The position numbers and the translations under genes were made by a program. 64,000 nt of DNA. Source: Lewinellaceae bacterium. GTDB lineage: Bacteria > Bacteroidota > Bacteroidia > Chitinophagales > Saprospiraceae. The stretch spans positions 2,745,001-2,809,000 of the forward strand of contig JACJXX010000001.1 in the NCBI GenBank assembly GCA_020636435.1, written 5' to 3'. The notes under the pieces were generated by a model. That model worked only from the letters and a program-made list of their open reading frames with translations, searched no databases and had not been told where the DNA came from. Shown one piece after another: positions 35,782 to 45,400 of this stretch. Positions within the stretch are counted from its first letter, which is position 1; each line of letters starts with the position of its first letter.

Positions 35782-35816
35782 AAGTAGGGTGGAAAGGCGT
35801 AACACGTTTACACCCT

Positions 35817-35845
35817 AAAAAAAAAGCCCTTCACACAGAAGGGCT
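35817..35845 (-). terminator. Hairpin AGCCCTTC/GAAGGGCT with A/T run
   Basis: AGCCCTTC-ACACA-GAAGGGCT is preceded on the plus strand by a run of nine A residues, so it reads as a terminator on the minus strand. It could also protect the 3' end of the receiver-CRP transcript. Confidence 0.5.
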
Positions 35846-36052
35846 CCTCTAAAACCGATAACACTAAATTTTCCAGATAAAGGCAAAAACCTTTTATTAG
35901 TAAAGCATGAAACGCTATTTAACGCAAAATTGAAACCAGTAGAACCGAAAAATTGAAAAGGCCTTTCCTGAACTGCCTTTGCCGCGCCTTCTCAACAGCT
36001 CATCATCCAATTGCAATGCCCCAAAATTAAGGCGGCTATCAGATTTTGTCGA

Positions 36053-36064
36053 TGACTTTTGTCA
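36053..36064. promoter_or_regulatory. Third TGACTTTTGTCA palindrome
   Basis: Identical to the two copies at 32744 and 32766. It lies 270 bp after the receiver-CRP gene and directly before a nested inverted-repeat element. No start codon follows closely, so its role is unclear. Confidence 0.45.
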
Positions 36065-36074
36065 TTAGTAGTGA

Positions 36075-36295
36075 TTAAAAATAAATTCGACATTTTGAGT
36101 CAATGAATGATGGATCGGCCTTCGCCATAAGGGCTGTAGGCCTTCACCATCATTCATTGACGTCGAGTAACTATTCAGTATAAGGCTATGGATGCTCCTG
36201 GTGCGAAATTTTGTAGGCTTTTTTTGCCGGAACCCCTTCTCATTCCCCAAATCATCATGATGCTGAATAGTTACGAAGTCGAATTTATTTTTTAA
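36075..36295. repeat. Nested inverted-repeat (cruciform) element
   Basis: The outer arms TTAAAAATAAATTCGAC (36075-36091) and GTCGAATTTATTTTTTAA (36278-36295) differ by one base in an A-run. Inside are TCAATGAATGATGG / CCATCATTCATTGA (36100-36113, 36147-36160) and TAACTATTCAG / CTGAATAGTTA (36168-36178, 36263-36273). The 221-bp element has no coding frame of note and may be a non-autonomous mobile element. The rest of 35846-36329 shows no gene. Confidence 0.75.
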
Positions 36296-36329
36296 ATGCA
36301 GCAAGAATCGACTTTAGTCAGGAGGCCTA

Positions 36330-38048
36330 TTAACCCACCACTTTCGAAGCTTCCAGTTGGACATCCGCCCACTGCCAGGCTTCGTCGAAACGTTTTTTCA
36401 CCTCCCGGGCTTCATCTTTCTTACCCTGGGCCGCCAGGCTTTCGTACAAGCCTTTGAGGGCGTAGCCGTTCTCCCGGAATAGTTCCAGGTCGCGCCGGTA
36501 AAGTACTTCGGCTTCCGCATAGCGTTTTTGCTGCAGCAGAATAGGGCCAAGGTGGTGGCGGACGGAGAAGAACCAGTCGGGCGGCTCGTTGTAGTTGAGG
36601 CCGTCTTCCAGTTCAATGGCTTCCGCCAGCAACTGAATGGCCATTTCCGGCCGGCCTTCTGCATTGGCGATCTCCGCATTCAGCACTTTATCGGCGATTT
36701 GCAGCAGGCTGCCTGCCGAATTGATGTCCCAGATCGTTATTCCCTGCACGGCGGGATCGGCCGCCGCCGCTCTCAGGTTTCCCAGTTCCTGCCGGGCTTG
36801 ATCCAATTGCCCTTTTGCCGCGTAGGCAACACCCCGGGCATAGTGCCAGATGGCGCGGGGGTATGGCAGATCGTCGGCAGGGCGGGGCGCGGCCAGGGCC
36901 TCTTCCCATTTCCCAAATTTCACATACAGGTAGAAAGGTATAGACCAGTAGTGCTGAATGGTTTCCCAGCCGGGTTGACGCATGGCTTGCGTATCCAGCT
37001 TGGCCACCATGCGTTGGGCGGCCTGAATGGACAGCTCGCTGCGGCCTTCAAAGGCAGCGCAGGCGGTCAGGAAATGGAAATTGTGGGGGTAAAGCCCCAA
37101 TGGATATACCCCTGCAGCGTGGCAAGCACTCACGTATACACTATCCACCTGCACGGCGGCGGCATTCACCAATGAACCCAGGTGGTAATCGCCGGTGCGG
37201 ATGTAAGTATGCGACGGCATGTGTACCAGGTGACCGGCGCCCGGAGTCAGCTCCGGCAGCCGCGCTGCATAAGCTATGGCCAATTCGGGTGTCTGCGACG
37301 CTTCAGTAGCGTGGATATACAAGTGTATTGCTAAAACGTGGTTGGGGTTGCGGCGTAGAATACCTTCGAGTATCTTCAGTATTTCCGGCGTCCAGGGGCG
37401 CGGATCGCCCTCAAAGGACCACAGGTCCCAGGGGTGGGCGTCCATGATGGCCTCGGCCAGCATGGCGGCGATGTCGTCGTCGTCCGCGAATTGGCCTTGG
37501 GCCTGGCGTATCGCCTCGATGTAGGCCTGGTCGTATTCCGAGCGGTCATCTACCGGCTCGGGGGGATAGCGTTTTGCTATCGCCCGGATCAGCGCCTGCT
37601 CGCGGGCGCTGGTGTTATCCATATACTGTAAGGCTTTAGCAACGGATTCATTGGCTATCCCGATTGCCGCCGGGTCCATGCCCACATTGTAATTAGGCCC
37701 CAGCACATAAGCCAGCCCCCAATGGCACATGGCGCACTCGGGGTCCAGCCTGGTGGCATAGATAAAAGAACGAGCGGCTTCCGCGTGATTAAATCCATTG
37801 GCCAGTTTGATCCCTTGCAGGAAAAACTGCCGGGCCTCCTTTGATTTTGTAGTGATTGGAAAATCATAATCGCCCAGGCCGGCAAAAACGGGCGCGGGTT
37901 GGTCGGTGTAAGCCAGTGCGTCTACGGCTTTGGGCGCGCACATCACCGGAATGGCTTTGGTGATGTCGCGATCTGCCGTCTTCTTCTTTTTGGCCTGGCA
38001 CGCTTGCAATAAGGCCAGCGCCAGGACAATGCCTAATACTTTCTTCAT
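36330..38048 (-). CDS. TPR-repeat lipoprotein
   Basis: A 572-residue lipoprotein from the start at 38048 (signal LGIVLALALLQAC, lipobox cysteine 17). TPR-like segments occur throughout: FLQGIKLANGFNHAEAARSF, IYATRLDPECAMCHWGLAYV, the HVLAIHLYIHATEAS region, and LYRRDLELFRENGYALKGLY near the end. Conserved-looking histidines (GAGHLVHMPSHTYIRTGDYH) suggest a metal-dependent or cofactor role. The CxxCH in the second TPR is probably chance. It is a known broad family in Proteobacteria and Bacteroidota with no assigned function. Confidence 0.85.
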   Translation of the reverse strand: MKKVLGIVLALALLQACQAKKKKTADRDITKAIPVMCAPKAVDALAYTDQPAPVFAGLGDYDFPITTKSKEARQFFLQGIKLANGFNHAEAARSFIYATRLDPECAMCHWGLAYVLGPNYNVGMDPAAIGIANESVAKALQYMDNTSAREQALIRAIAKRYPPEPVDDRSEYDQAYIEAIRQAQGQFADDDDIAAMLAEAIMDAHPWDLWSFEGDPRPWTPEILKILEGILRRNPNHVLAIHLYIHATEASQTPELAIAYAARLPELTPGAGHLVHMPSHTYIRTGDYHLGSLVNAAAVQVDSVYVSACHAAGVYPLGLYPHNFHFLTACAAFEGRSELSIQAAQRMVAKLDTQAMRQPGWETIQHYWSIPFYLYVKFGKWEEALAAPRPADDLPYPRAIWHYARGVAYAAKGQLDQARQELGNLRAAAADPAVQGITIWDINSAGSLLQIADKVLNAEIANAEGRPEMAIQLLAEAIELEDGLNYNEPPDWFFSVRHHLGPILLQQKRYAEAEVLYRRDLELFRENGYALKGLYESLAAQGKKDEAREVKKRFDEAWQWADVQLEASKVVG

Positions 38049-38285
38049 TTTCAGTTTGGTTTTGGAATGGCAAAAAAAAATGCCGGGTGATTTCTTATTC
38101 GTATCAGGTACAATATTAAATGGAAAGGCAGTGGCAGGCAAACGCAGATGATTGGCTGGCAGGTTTGTTGAGCAGGCTGCGGAATAATTTTAGAAAAAAA
38201 TCCGCCTTTTTTAAATCCACCCCCCTGCTCCTCTCCGTAACTAGGGCTGTAACAAGTAATTTATTTTTAAAAACTACCAATTGAT

Positions 38286-38942
38286 ATGAAAAAGAAGAAT
38301 TTGCTCCTTACCGCACTGGCCTTGCTCGCCACCGCCGCAGGGATTGTCTGGGCTGCCGACCACATCGACGCGCCCGCCGTTACCTCCACCAGTTCGGACA
38401 TAACCGATTACTACGCTTTCCAAAGCCCGGAAAACCCGGACAACATGGTGTTTGTCGCCAACCTGCAGGGCTTGCTCGCCCCGTCGGCTACCGCCAATGC
38501 CAGGTTTGACGAGCAGGTGATGGTCGAATTCAACATCGACAACACCGGCGATGCAGTGGAAGACCTGGTGATTCAGGCGACCTTCCAGGATGGCAAAGTA
38601 CAGGTTTACGGCCCAACGGCGCCCACGGAAACCGGGCTGATGAGCCGGGTGGAAACCGATGGCGGCGCCGTGGAAGCGGAGATCACGCAGTACAACGAGT
38701 CCGCCATGATCGGCTCCGGCAAAGGCATGAAAGTATTTGCCGGCCCGCGCGACGACCCGTTCTTTTTTGATTTCGCCCAGTACAGCGAGATCATCGCCGG
38801 CAACGCTACCGGGTTCAACAACCCTGGGTCCGATACTTTCGCCGGAACGAATGTCCTCTCCGTTGTCGTGGAAGTGCCCAAATCCATGCTCGGCTCCGCT
38901 GCCACCCTCAATACCTGGGTGGAATCCAAGAGAAAAATCTAA
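38286..38942 (+). CDS. DUF4331 family exported protein (first of pair)
   Basis: A 218-residue exported protein. A signal peptide (LLLTALALLATAAGIVWA) is followed by DHIDAPAVTSTSSDITDYYAFQ, the DUF4331 signature. Later, FDFAQYSEIIAGNATGFNNPG and FAGTNVLSVVVEVPKSML match the C-terminal part of this domain. Its function is unknown; the family is exported and often linked to redox or stress genes. A second DUF4331-type lipoprotein follows after 166 bp, and a TPR protein after that, a trio seen in other Bacteroidota. Confidence 0.88.
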   Translation: MKKKNLLLTALALLATAAGIVWAADHIDAPAVTSTSSDITDYYAFQSPENPDNMVFVANLQGLLAPSATANARFDEQVMVEFNIDNTGDAVEDLVIQATFQDGKVQVYGPTAPTETGLMSRVETDGGAVEAEITQYNESAMIGSGKGMKVFAGPRDDPFFFDFAQYSEIIAGNATGFNNPGSDTFAGTNVLSVVVEVPKSMLGSAATLNTWVESKRKI

Positions 38943-39108
38943 GTCTTAATCCACCACTTCCAACGCGGGCTACGGCCCTTGTTTCACCCTGTTTTCCGGA
39001 GGAAATGGCATGTCTCCGGCTGGAAGAGCTGCGCCAAAACCATGGAAGCCAACCTTCCTGCGGAAAACAGCCAACTTTTTTTATCACTTTAGAAAATTAA
39101 TTCAGACC

Positions 39109-39642
39109 ATGAAAAACATATTAAAAACAGGATTGCTGGCCTTTATTGCGATGGCCATATCCTTCACCTCCTGCAACGAAGATGACCCTGCAACCCCTGC
39201 CGACGACAGCCGCTACATGCAGGAAGACCAGATGGCACGCCCGGCGATCAACACCGTGTTTGTAAGCTCCGGCGATAAAGACGCATTCAATACCACGGTG
39301 CCCTCCAAGCAGGGCGCCGCCTTTGCGAATAAATTCAACGACAAGCTCCTCGCGCTAAACCCCGCTTATTCCACCAATGCATTGGGCCTGGATGCGGCGA
39401 CCTTCACCAGCGTGCTGGCAACCGACGTGCTGACCGTGGCAACCCAGGGAAAAACGACTTTCTTCGACGGCACCAATGTACTAACTGGCCGCCAACTGGC
39501 CGACGATGTGATCTCAGTAGAACTGCTGCTCATCTTCGGCGGGCCGGAAGGCACCGACAACCCGTCTCTTACCGATGACAACGTCGACGCCAACGACAAG
39601 GCGTTCCTGAGCACCTTCCCGTACCTGGCTACGCCTCACTGA
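39109..39642 (+). CDS. DUF4331-like lipoprotein (second of pair)
   Basis: A 177-residue lipoprotein from 39109. The signal peptide ends with the lipobox SFTSC. The mature part starts with QMARPAINTVFVSSGDKDAFNTTVPSKQG (motif RPAINTVF, then K-x-x-F-N-x-x-x-P-S), resembling the C-terminal half of larger DUF4331 proteins, and ends LLIFGGPEGTDNPSLTDDNV. Together with the upstream gene the pair divides a domain that is one chain in other phyla. The upstream frame to 39010 lacks a signal and is not preferred. Confidence 0.82.
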   Translation: MKNILKTGLLAFIAMAISFTSCNEDDPATPADDSRYMQEDQMARPAINTVFVSSGDKDAFNTTVPSKQGAAFANKFNDKLLALNPAYSTNALGLDAATFTSVLATDVLTVATQGKTTFFDGTNVLTGRQLADDVISVELLLIFGGPEGTDNPSLTDDNVDANDKAFLSTFPYLATPH

Positions 39643-39761
39643 TTTATTTCCTGCTCTTCCCGGACAACCCCGTACGGGACGAGCGGGATGGCGGTTATTT
39701 GTTATCGGTTATCAGGCTCCGGTTGAGCAGCCTCCGATATGCCATAGCCAATCAAACTTTT

Positions 39762-39826
39762 CTCTGTGCTACTCTGCGTTCTTTGCGGTTCGAGAAAACC
39801 CGCGAAGGACGCAGAGGCACGCAGAG
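39762..39826. repeat. Intergenic inverted repeat CTCTGCG...CGCAGAG
   Basis: CTCTGTGCTACTCTGCGTTC... pairs with ...GACGCAGAGGCACGCAGAG over 27 bp with six mismatches, around a 10-nt loop. It belongs to a style of dispersed intergenic repeat rich in CTCTGCG and CGCAGAG. Confidence 0.55.
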
Positions 39827-39861
39827 GCAATCAATAAGAAAATCCTCAAAACCTCTACACG

Positions 39862-41163
39862 ATGAAAAATATCGCTTTTATTCTATTGTCCACCCTCATT
39901 ATCTTGGCTGCGATCTTCATAAACCCGCAGATCGAAATTGCCCATAGTGCAGATTACGAGCATTACCTAAACGGAGAACACCTGCAAAAAAGCCAAAAAG
40001 AACTAAAGGCCCAGATGGAATTCTGGGAGCAAAAACTGGAAGCCGCGCCCGGCAATTTCGTATTTCAAAAAAAACTGGCGGGCCTGTGCGCCGCCGGATT
40101 CAAACTGAGCGGCGACGCCAGCCAACTGCACCGGTCAGACAGCCTGCTCCAGCAAATCAACCGCCGCCTTCCGGGCAAGGTAGGCGTTTTGCAATCCCTG
40201 GCGGTCAACGCCATCACCCGCCACGCTTTCCGGGAAGCGGAAAGTTACATCCGGGAAGCCTACCGGATCGGGGACAACAAATTTTCCTCTTCCCTCATGC
40301 TGGCGGATGTAGCGCTGGAAAGAGGCAACCTGCTGGAAGCTCAGGTTTTGCTTAAAGACATCGCTTCCAATGCCCATTTCGATTACCTCATCCGGGAAAT
40401 GAAACTGCACGACCAGTCGGACGAGCTGGACGAAGCTGTCCGTTGCATGGAAAAAGCCGCCGCTCTGGCCAAGGCATCCGGTTCGCACGCCCTCGTCAAC
40501 TGGTCGCTGTCCAACCTGGCGGATATGTACGGGCATCAGGGGAAGGTGAAAAAATCATATCAAACATACCTGGAGGCCCTGCGGTACGACGCGGCAGACC
40601 TGCACTCCCTGAAAGGCATCGCCTGGATCGCCTTTTCCAACGACAAGAACCCGGAAGAAGCCCGGCGGATACTGGCCTTCCTGAAGTCGGTGCACCCGGT
40701 GCCCGACTACGATTTGTTCCTGGCGGAAATTGCCGCTTTTGAACGGGATTCTGCCGCCGAGGAAAAATACACCAAGCAGTTTATCGCCGAAGCTTCCCGG
40801 CCTCAATACGGCAATATGTACAAAAGCTACCTCTGCCGGCTGAAAAGCGAGCGAGGAGAGGCCGGAGAGGCGCTGAAAATAGCCCGGGAAGAAATTGAGG
40901 AGCGCCCCCACCCGCTGTCTTACGAGCTGCTGGCCTGGGCGGCCTTCCGGGAAGGCAATCAGGCCGAAGCCCTGGAGATTCTGGAGCAGCACGTCATCGG
41001 GCAGACCGGCGAGCCCCGGGCTTTGTACCAGGCGGGCATCATACTTAAGGAAAGCGGCCGGGAAGCGGCTGCCAAAGTGCAGTTGAATGCCGCGCTGGAG
41101 GCTTCATTCGAACTGGGGCCGGTGGTGGCGGAGGAGATAAGAGGACATCTGAGACAACTGTAA
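39862..41163 (+). CDS. TPR protein of the DUF4331 cluster
   Basis: A 433-residue exported or membrane-anchored protein (MKNIAFILLSTLIILAAIFI). It carries several TPR helix pairs: NAITRHAFREAESYIREAYR, LEAQVLLKDIASN, YQTYLEALRYDAADLHSLKG, ALEILEQHVIGQTGEPRAL. A TPR protein of this type usually follows the two DUF4331 genes, which suggests a scaffold for them in the periplasm. No catalytic motif is visible. Confidence 0.85.
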   Translation: MKNIAFILLSTLIILAAIFINPQIEIAHSADYEHYLNGEHLQKSQKELKAQMEFWEQKLEAAPGNFVFQKKLAGLCAAGFKLSGDASQLHRSDSLLQQINRRLPGKVGVLQSLAVNAITRHAFREAESYIREAYRIGDNKFSSSLMLADVALERGNLLEAQVLLKDIASNAHFDYLIREMKLHDQSDELDEAVRCMEKAAALAKASGSHALVNWSLSNLADMYGHQGKVKKSYQTYLEALRYDAADLHSLKGIAWIAFSNDKNPEEARRILAFLKSVHPVPDYDLFLAEIAAFERDSAAEEKYTKQFIAEASRPQYGNMYKSYLCRLKSERGEAGEALKIAREEIEERPHPLSYELLAWAAFREGNQAEALEILEQHVIGQTGEPRALYQAGIILKESGREAAAKVQLNAALEASFELGPVVAEEIRGHLRQL

Positions 41164-41253
41164 AACTGAATTTTCGTCTTCATCCATACTTGCTGAGAAT
41201 TATTGGTATTCCAAGAGTTTTTTTACTTTGCCAAAATGATCAATCGACAAAAA

Positions 41254-42348
41254 ATGGCAACAAGAACACTCTTTATCCTCCTGGCCCTGCTCGCAGCCTG
41301 CACCAGCCCCCGGGAGGCGCTCGAAAACCAGGACTACGACAAGGCCTACAAACTCGCCCTGGCCAACCTAAACCAAGGCAAGGAAGAAAAAGAGATGCGC
41401 GGCATCCTGAAGAAGTCCCTGGACAAGATACTGGAAGAGCAAACCCGGGCAAGCCAACGCCTGGCCGGCCTGGATGGGCCCGAAAACTGGAAAGAAGCCC
41501 TCGATATCAATTATGGCCTGCAGGAGAAGGTAAAAGAGGCCCGCGCTTTCCTGCCCGACAGCTATGAAAAGGAACGCTACGCCTTGCCTCAGCAAGCCAA
41601 ATGGCTCAGGAATCGTTTGTATGCCCATTATCTGGAAGACGGCCGGGACAATTTGGCGCGTGCCGGCTTCACCGGGTTAAAGGAATATGCCCAGCGGGCA
41701 CATGGCGCTTTCACCAAGGCTCAGGAATACGCGGAGGGGCCGGCGCCTCAACTGGACTCCCTCACGCAAATCGCCTTCCGGAAGGGTATCATCCAATACC
41801 AGGTAGAAACCGATGCGCCCTTTACCAGTTACCGCTGGGAGATCGCCCGGATTTTTGAAGACATGGAAGACCTCGGCGGCGGCTTCCTCCGGGTATCTTT
41901 CAATGAACCCCTTGACGATGCGGACTGCAGGATCGAAATCCGGTTCAATTCTCTGGAAACCAACATCAAAGAGGAAAAGGGGGATGAAGATTTCAACAAG
42001 GAAGTGATCCTGGAGTACAAAACCGTGGCCGATACCCTCGGCAATGAGGCTGAAGTGCCGGTGTACGGCGTCGTAGAAGGAAACGTCATCACCCTCACCA
42101 GGACCAAAACGGCGGCCTGGGAGGCTGATGTCAACATCACAGCCCTGACGGCCAATTGCAGCTTGTCGGGCCGCAACTTTGAAGCGGAAACCAGCTCGGT
42201 GATCCGGGAGGTCAGGATTTCAGGAGACAAACGCGCCATCCCGGAGGAATACCTCAATGCTCCAACCGAAGAATTCCGGGATGAAGACGATATGGCGGAG
42301 GAACTTCTGGAGGATTTGTATGAGCAGATCGCGAGGGCTTACTTCTAG
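41254..42348 (+). CDS. Lipoprotein of unknown function
   Basis: A 364-residue lipoprotein from 41254 (signal LFILLALLAAC, lipobox cysteine 13). Residues about 15-150 are helical and TPR-like (ALENQDYDKAYKLALANLNQ). The C-terminal half, from about residue 180, is predicted beta-rich with RVSFNEPLDDADCRIEIRFN and VPVYGVVEGNVITLTRTKTA. I do not recognise a family. Starts at 41203 and 41236 are in frame but would put charged residues before the signal. It is separated from the TPR gene by 90 bp. Confidence 0.75.
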   Translation: MATRTLFILLALLAACTSPREALENQDYDKAYKLALANLNQGKEEKEMRGILKKSLDKILEEQTRASQRLAGLDGPENWKEALDINYGLQEKVKEARAFLPDSYEKERYALPQQAKWLRNRLYAHYLEDGRDNLARAGFTGLKEYAQRAHGAFTKAQEYAEGPAPQLDSLTQIAFRKGIIQYQVETDAPFTSYRWEIARIFEDMEDLGGGFLRVSFNEPLDDADCRIEIRFNSLETNIKEEKGDEDFNKEVILEYKTVADTLGNEAEVPVYGVVEGNVITLTRTKTAAWEADVNITALTANCSLSGRNFEAETSSVIREVRISGDKRAIPEEYLNAPTEEFRDEDDMAEELLEDLYEQIARAYF

Positions 42349-42441
42349 TCCAAGCGGCACGAATTAACGGGGCAGTTAAGAGCCCTGGAAACCTGGCTAT
42401 ATGGGCTACCGAAACTGCCCGGTTATTTCGTTCTAGTCGCA

Positions 42442-45400
42442 CTAGTGTTTCGACAGCACCCACTTAAAGTTCAGCCCCCCTTCTTCCTTTTCCGTAGCGC
42501 GCAGCAGAATGGACAATCCACGCTTTCTCTGGTGCAGTTTTTCCAGGGCATCTACTTCTTTGCCCTGCCAGAAGAGATTGGCCACCGGCACTTCAAAGAG
42601 CAAATCCGTATCCGTGCCTTTGCCGAGGGCATAGCGCCCTTCAACGCCAAAAGAAAGCGCTGTGGACGCCACGAAGAAGTGGTCGATCAGGAGGTCCTGC
42701 CCCTGTAGTTCAAAGGCGTTTTCCAGCGTGGCAAACTGTATGTTCGACAAGCCCCGGCTGCGGAGCAAAAAACCCTGCAGGGAGTCCAGCGCCGGCAGGT
42801 TGATCAATGCGCCGTCCTCAACTTTCACGCCAAATTCGCCCTTCATCGAAGCGGGCAGGAGGTCGTAGTTGGCATTGGCGCGGGCGCTGAAGCGGATATC
42901 GGCATTGAGCTGCCCTTCGATATTTTGGGCGGTAAGGCCTTCCTGCCCGAAGTTGTCAAAAGCCAGGAAAACCTTGCGAATGTCGGTATTGCGAAACTGT
43001 ACCTGAACGTCGATATCGGGCTTGTTCTTCTCCAGGCCGCCGACCTGCCCGCTGAGGCGAAAAGTCCCGTCGCAAAGGGCCATTTCCGTATCTTCAAAGC
43101 GCCACATGCCCGGCTTCACCGTCAGTTCGCCTTTCACTTTAGCGGCCCGAAAGTTGCGGTATTTCACGCTATCGATGCTGAGGTGAAGATGGGCATTGAT
43201 GCTTTCGAGTCCCGCGTTGACCAGGCGGGTTACGGCGGTAGAGTCCTGAGGCCTTCCCCCCGAAGGCTGAAGGAATTTCTGGGGCGCTTTGAAGTTGCCG
43301 AAGTCAAACGCTCCGGCCGACACTTCCAGGGAAGCTTCCAACTCCCGGCCAGGCAGGAAGAGGAAGGGCAAAAAACCGTTGAATTTGCCGCTGCCCTGCA
43401 TCTTATTGTCATTCAACAGCAGTTGAACATCTTTTATAAAGAGGCCGTCCTCATCAAAAGCAAAGTGGGTGTTCACCTCCCGAAAGCGGTATCCCCTCGG
43501 TTTGTAATCAAAGGCCCCTTCTGTAATGTGGCCCTCTCCTTTCAGCCTGGCCTTCAACAAGGCATTTTCCACATCGAAATGCCCGTTCGGCCGCCCTTCG
43601 TAATGAAAGCCTACTGAGACTGCCCCTCCATCGAAACGAAACTGGCCGGGGGCAAACATGCGGTTGAGCTCAGCCAGCGGCATATCCACCTGCACGTCCG
43701 CCACAAAGAAGGGGTCTTGAAAGTTGGTGGCTTTCAGCGTAGCTTGAAAAGGCGCGGTCCCAAAAATTTTGGCCGACAGTTTCTCAACCGTCGCGCACCC
43801 GTTGGCGGCTTCCTGCCCTTCACATGCCTGGGAAAGGCGGCCCTGGAAGGCCACTTCGCCGAGGCTGAGGGTATGGTAGTACAGCTTTCCCGCCGTTACG
43901 GAAAGCTCGCCTTCGACGGCGCCGAGCGCCGCCTCCAGGACCCGGGTAATTCGGGTAGGCCTGGCGGGCGGTTTATCCCCGGCCGCAGCCCTCTGTACGC
44001 CGCCCGGAAACCGGTTGAGGTCCAGCTCGGGAGTGGCGAGGCTCAAGGCTGCCCGGATTTTTTTGTCCGGGCTGAAAACGAAGGGCAACAGGCCCTGCAC
44101 TGTGCCGCGGGCGCTGGCCTGGTTGCCGTTCAGCACAAAGCCAAGGCTGTCGATTATTAAGTCGTTGGCATCAAAGTGGAACGCGCCGGCAAAGTCCCGG
44201 AATTCATATCCCCTCGGAAAATAATCGGCAGCGCCGCCGGCGATGGAGGCCTCGCCCCGCAATTCGCCCTTTAGCGCGCTTACATCCAGGGTAGCATACG
44301 CATCGAGCCGGCCCCGGTAGCGCAGCTTCAACTCCAGATCCCCACTGTTCAGGCGCAGCTTATCCGGCGGGAGCATCTGGTTGAGATCGGCCAGAGGCAT
44401 GGCCAGGCGAAGATTCATATTCATCCTGGGATCATCCAGTTCGTCCAGCTGAAAAGAGGCATGCACCGGGATGTTGTCAAAAATAGTGGCGGAGAGGCTG
44501 TCGATCAGCAGGCAGGGCCCCTCGCCGGCAGTGCAGGCGCTCAGCCAGCGGCCGGCGAAGCCGACATCGGCAGCCTCCAGCTTCCGGTAGCTTACTTCAT
44601 CAGCCGCCACCCGAAACTGAGCGTCCAGCCGGCTCATCAGGCCTTTACCTGCTGACCCTTTCCGGGCGTTTCCCGGCGCTTCTTCCTGCCCCGGAGACAA
44701 GAAGGAACCGAAGTCCAGGTGGGGTGTATGCACATCGAGGCGGGCAAACAGCTTTTCTTTTTCCCCCATCAGGGATGCCATTAGGCCGTATATACTGCCC
44801 CGCAATTGATAAGGGTTTTCGCCAATGCGGAGTTGGAGGTTATGGAGAGACAGGTTTTGTTTGTCAAAACTGAAATCGGCATTGATGTCGTTCAGGCTCA
44901 TCCCTGTGGGCAGGTAGTCGAGGGCGGCCTGGCTGATCCTGCCCTCCCCGCTGAGGGCAATATCCGCCTGTTCAGCCGGCGTGGCCAGCGGGTTGTCCAT
45001 CCGGCCGGAGAAGATAAGCGCCACCGTCCCTTCCCCGCTCCGGAAGCGAAACTGCCCGGGAGGCAACAAGCCATTGATATCCGCCAAAGCAGCTTCCAGG
45101 GTAGCTTTCACCTCCGTCTTAGGGGCCTTCATGTCTTCGGCGTGGTAGGTAGCGCGAACATCGACGGTGTCAAAAAGTTTGGCAGCGAGCAACTCTATAT
45201 CCAGGCAGTCGCTATGAGAAGTAATTGTCCCGGAAGGGTCACAATTGTTGACGTACCGCCCCCGCAAAGTGGCAGCGGTTAAGCGTAAGGTTTTGGTAGC
45301 TAGAACGTCATTTTCAATCTGAAAATCTACTTCCATGGGCTGCGACTGCCCTGGCAACAGGGGCCCTTCGATGTTGACCGCGACGGGCACGGGTTGGCCG

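Noticed and set aside
36330..38048. CxxCH (CAMCH) heme-binding motif in the TPR lipoprotein
   Set aside because: It lies inside a TPR helix where relatives carry a C-x-x-C-Y/W type sequence; no second heme motif or cytochrome context is visible.
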